From Crambe crambe (Eukaryota > Porifera > Demospongiae > Poecilosclerida > Crambeidae): DNA of 64,000 bases. The stretch is from positions 6,323,001-6,387,000 of the forward strand of contig OZ004584.1 in assembly GCA_963924555.1 (NCBI GenBank). The letters are read 5' to 3'. Under the pieces are notes generated by a model. That model did not search any database and was not told where the DNA came from. It saw nothing but the letters and a program-made list of their open reading frames with translations. A program made the translations under genes and the position numbers. Shown in pieces: positions 62,852-64,000 of this stretch (within the stretch, counting starts at the first letter, position 1; each line of letters begins with the position of its first letter).

Positions 62852-64000
62852 CTATTGTACATAAAGCTCTAACAGCTGGATAGGTATATCATCTAAACTT
62901 CCATGATTACAGATCCTGACCTCCAGGTCGTCAGTGGTGGAATGGGGGAGGGTCTTACAGAACCATGGAGGGTTGTTGAACTGGCAGCAGGTGCTGGAGG
63001 GACCACACCCCTGGCCGTCCCAGAGAGGGTCGTCGGAGAAGAAAATATTTGGAATAATACGACCATGATTACCGGAGTCACAGAAGTAATCATTTCCAAC
63101 AAATGCAGTCGAATGTGGCCAGTTACTGCTGTTACTGCATTCACATAGCCATGCTGTATGAAAGGAGCCTCTTTCTCCGATAGCACTGGCAAAGGACCAG
63201 ATATGCTCTCGAGATCCCACACTGCCATGAGTCAGGGAGACACCATCAACATATGGTCCTTCAATCTGACGGGAGGCGAAGACTAGTCCAAAAAAGGCGT
63301 CAGTATTTCTATCTTGATAGGCTATTATGCGTCCACACACGCGATAATAGGTCAGTCCAAAAGTGGAATAGAACGTTGATTCGCAACTACCGTTGCTATT
63401 TTGTCCCCTCCCACATGTCCTCACGGGGGAAGCGATGGTGGTCCAGTTGCTGGGACAGACCTGGTTGGGATCTGACATGTTGAGGAAAGCCACACGAATC
63501 CACCCACTTGATCCATCACAACCACACTGCCTGTTGAAGTCACAGTACACACGCACAGCAGAGCTATTGGAGGACCTGATCCAGTAGTGACCTGATGGGG
63601 AGGAGAGGTTAAACAGCAAGATATGGGAACATGAAGAAGCAGGATTGATTAAGTTCCTTCCAAGCAGTTCGATGCGATCATTTAGAGAATTTTGTATGTG
63701 CATTATTCCTTCAAGCTCAGATGCACTATCATTCAGTGAATTCTGAAGCTGCTTTATCATACTTTTACATTCTGATATGCTACCATTCACAGAATTTTCA
63801 AGTCCAGATATAGTGTTCTGAAGCTGATGGTTGACTTGTGAAGAATTCCACACTGTAAGAGCCAAGCTAGCAAATGCTGCACTACCTACTAAGATGAACC
63901 CAACTAGTGCACACATGCACAGCCAACTACAAACAGGCTTCTTCAACTCGGACTTATCTTGACGAGGAGCTGCTGATGTGGACACACTTACTGGTGTAAA
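62852..64000 (-). CDS. R34: class A receptor-like protein, 5' end beyond the window (383 codons present)
   Basis: The frame is open to the window edge, reading FTPVSVSTSAAPRQ, which is residue ~30 in relatives, so only about 30 N-terminal codons with the tyrosine motifs are missing. KSELKKP, membrane helix, a short stalk (ISGLENSVNGSISE, then NDSASELEGIMHIQNSLNDR) and a full head follow. The head subtype has FFGLVFASRQIEGPYVDGV and ECSNSSNWPHSTAFVG, also seen in fragments of psi9, psi13 and psi22. Ends DLEVRIC and LLELYVQ. Confidence 0.88.
   Translation of the reverse strand, partial: FTPVSVSTSAAPRQDKSELKKPVCSWLCMCALVGFILVGSAAFASLALTVWNSSQVNHQLQNTISGLENSVNGSISECKSMIKQLQNSLNDSASELEGIMHIQNSLNDRIELLGRNLINPASSCSHILLFNLSSPSGHYWIRSSNSSAVRVYCDFNRQCGCDGSSGWIRVAFLNMSDPNQVCPSNWTTIASPVRTCGRGQNSNGSCESTFYSTFGLTYYRVCGRIIAYQDRNTDAFFGLVFASRQIEGPYVDGVSLTHGSVGSREHIWSFASAIGERGSFHTAWLCECSNSSNWPHSTAFVGNDYFCDSGNHGRIIPNIFFSDDPLWDGQGCGPSSTCCQFNNPPWFCKTLPHSTTDDLEVRICNHGSLDDIPIQLLELYVQ

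Noticed and set aside
1-64000. Secreted Cys-rich toxin interpretation of the heads
   Set aside because: Every intact copy has a membrane helix after a basic cytoplasmic patch and no signal peptide. Toxin-like frameworks were not recognised.
1-64000. tRNA or rRNA genes
   Set aside because: I looked for tRNA A/B-box pairs and conserved rRNA stretches on both strands and found none I could support.

Overview
This is a eukaryotic window: AT-rich, with spliceosomal introns, microsatellites and DNA-transposon debris. It is dominated by one gene family. The head domain (a short fibrinogen-like N-terminal piece followed by a long Cys-rich region ending in D-[IL]-E-[MV]-R-[VI]-C ... E-[IL]-Y-[VI]-Q) is of a type I associate with sponges and cnidarians. 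The compact, almost intronless genes and the kinds of transposon remnant suggest a demosponge, possibly Amphimedon. That assignment is inference; no ribosomal or mitochondrial marker is present.

The array: about 33 family members or recognisable remnants lie in 64 kb, and every gene-scale copy reads on the minus strand. I label them R (open reading frame usable) or psi (broken) in plus-strand order. Thirteen look intact, one of them cut by the right edge: R1, R2, R4, R5, R10, R11, R12, R17, R23, R26, R29, R31, R34. Four keep a shortened or altered frame: R3, R8, R14, R15. Three are full length except for one nonsense codon: psi7, psi20, psi21. The rest are fragments.

Protein plan: a cytoplasmic N-terminal tail of about 50 residues usually carrying two Y-x-x-P tyrosine motifs; a basic KSKLKKP patch; one transmembrane helix (type II topology); an alpha-helical stalk made of a variable number of about 24-residue modules, each usually with an N-glycosylation sequon; and a Cys-rich extracellular head. 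There are two head classes. Class A is encoded without an intron. Class B has GGWMRVA and one phase-1 intron of 109-153 bp in front of the last ~90 codons. Tails, stalks and heads occur in different combinations, which points to repeated recombination between copies. The plan resembles a clustered, rapidly diversifying cell-surface recognition receptor family. Ligand and role are not known from the sequence.

Layout: a block of class B gene, broken copy and class A gene recurs (R5-psi6-psi7; R8-psi9-R10; R15-psi16-R17; psi21-psi22-R23). A separate duplication of about 4.2 kb links 36.6-40.7 kb with 46.8-51.0 kb. Between genes lie duplicated 5' flanks, CA microsatellites just 3' of many class A genes, a decayed Crypton-type (DUF3504) recombinase relic at 21.3-22.5 kb, a pogo-like element at 29.9-30.5 kb, a probable 373-bp solo LTR at 33.06-33.43 kb, a very long near-perfect palindrome at 57.65-58.09 kb, and several MITE-like elements with GTAGGGAT-type ends. 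I saw no tRNA, rRNA, CRISPR or prokaryotic features.
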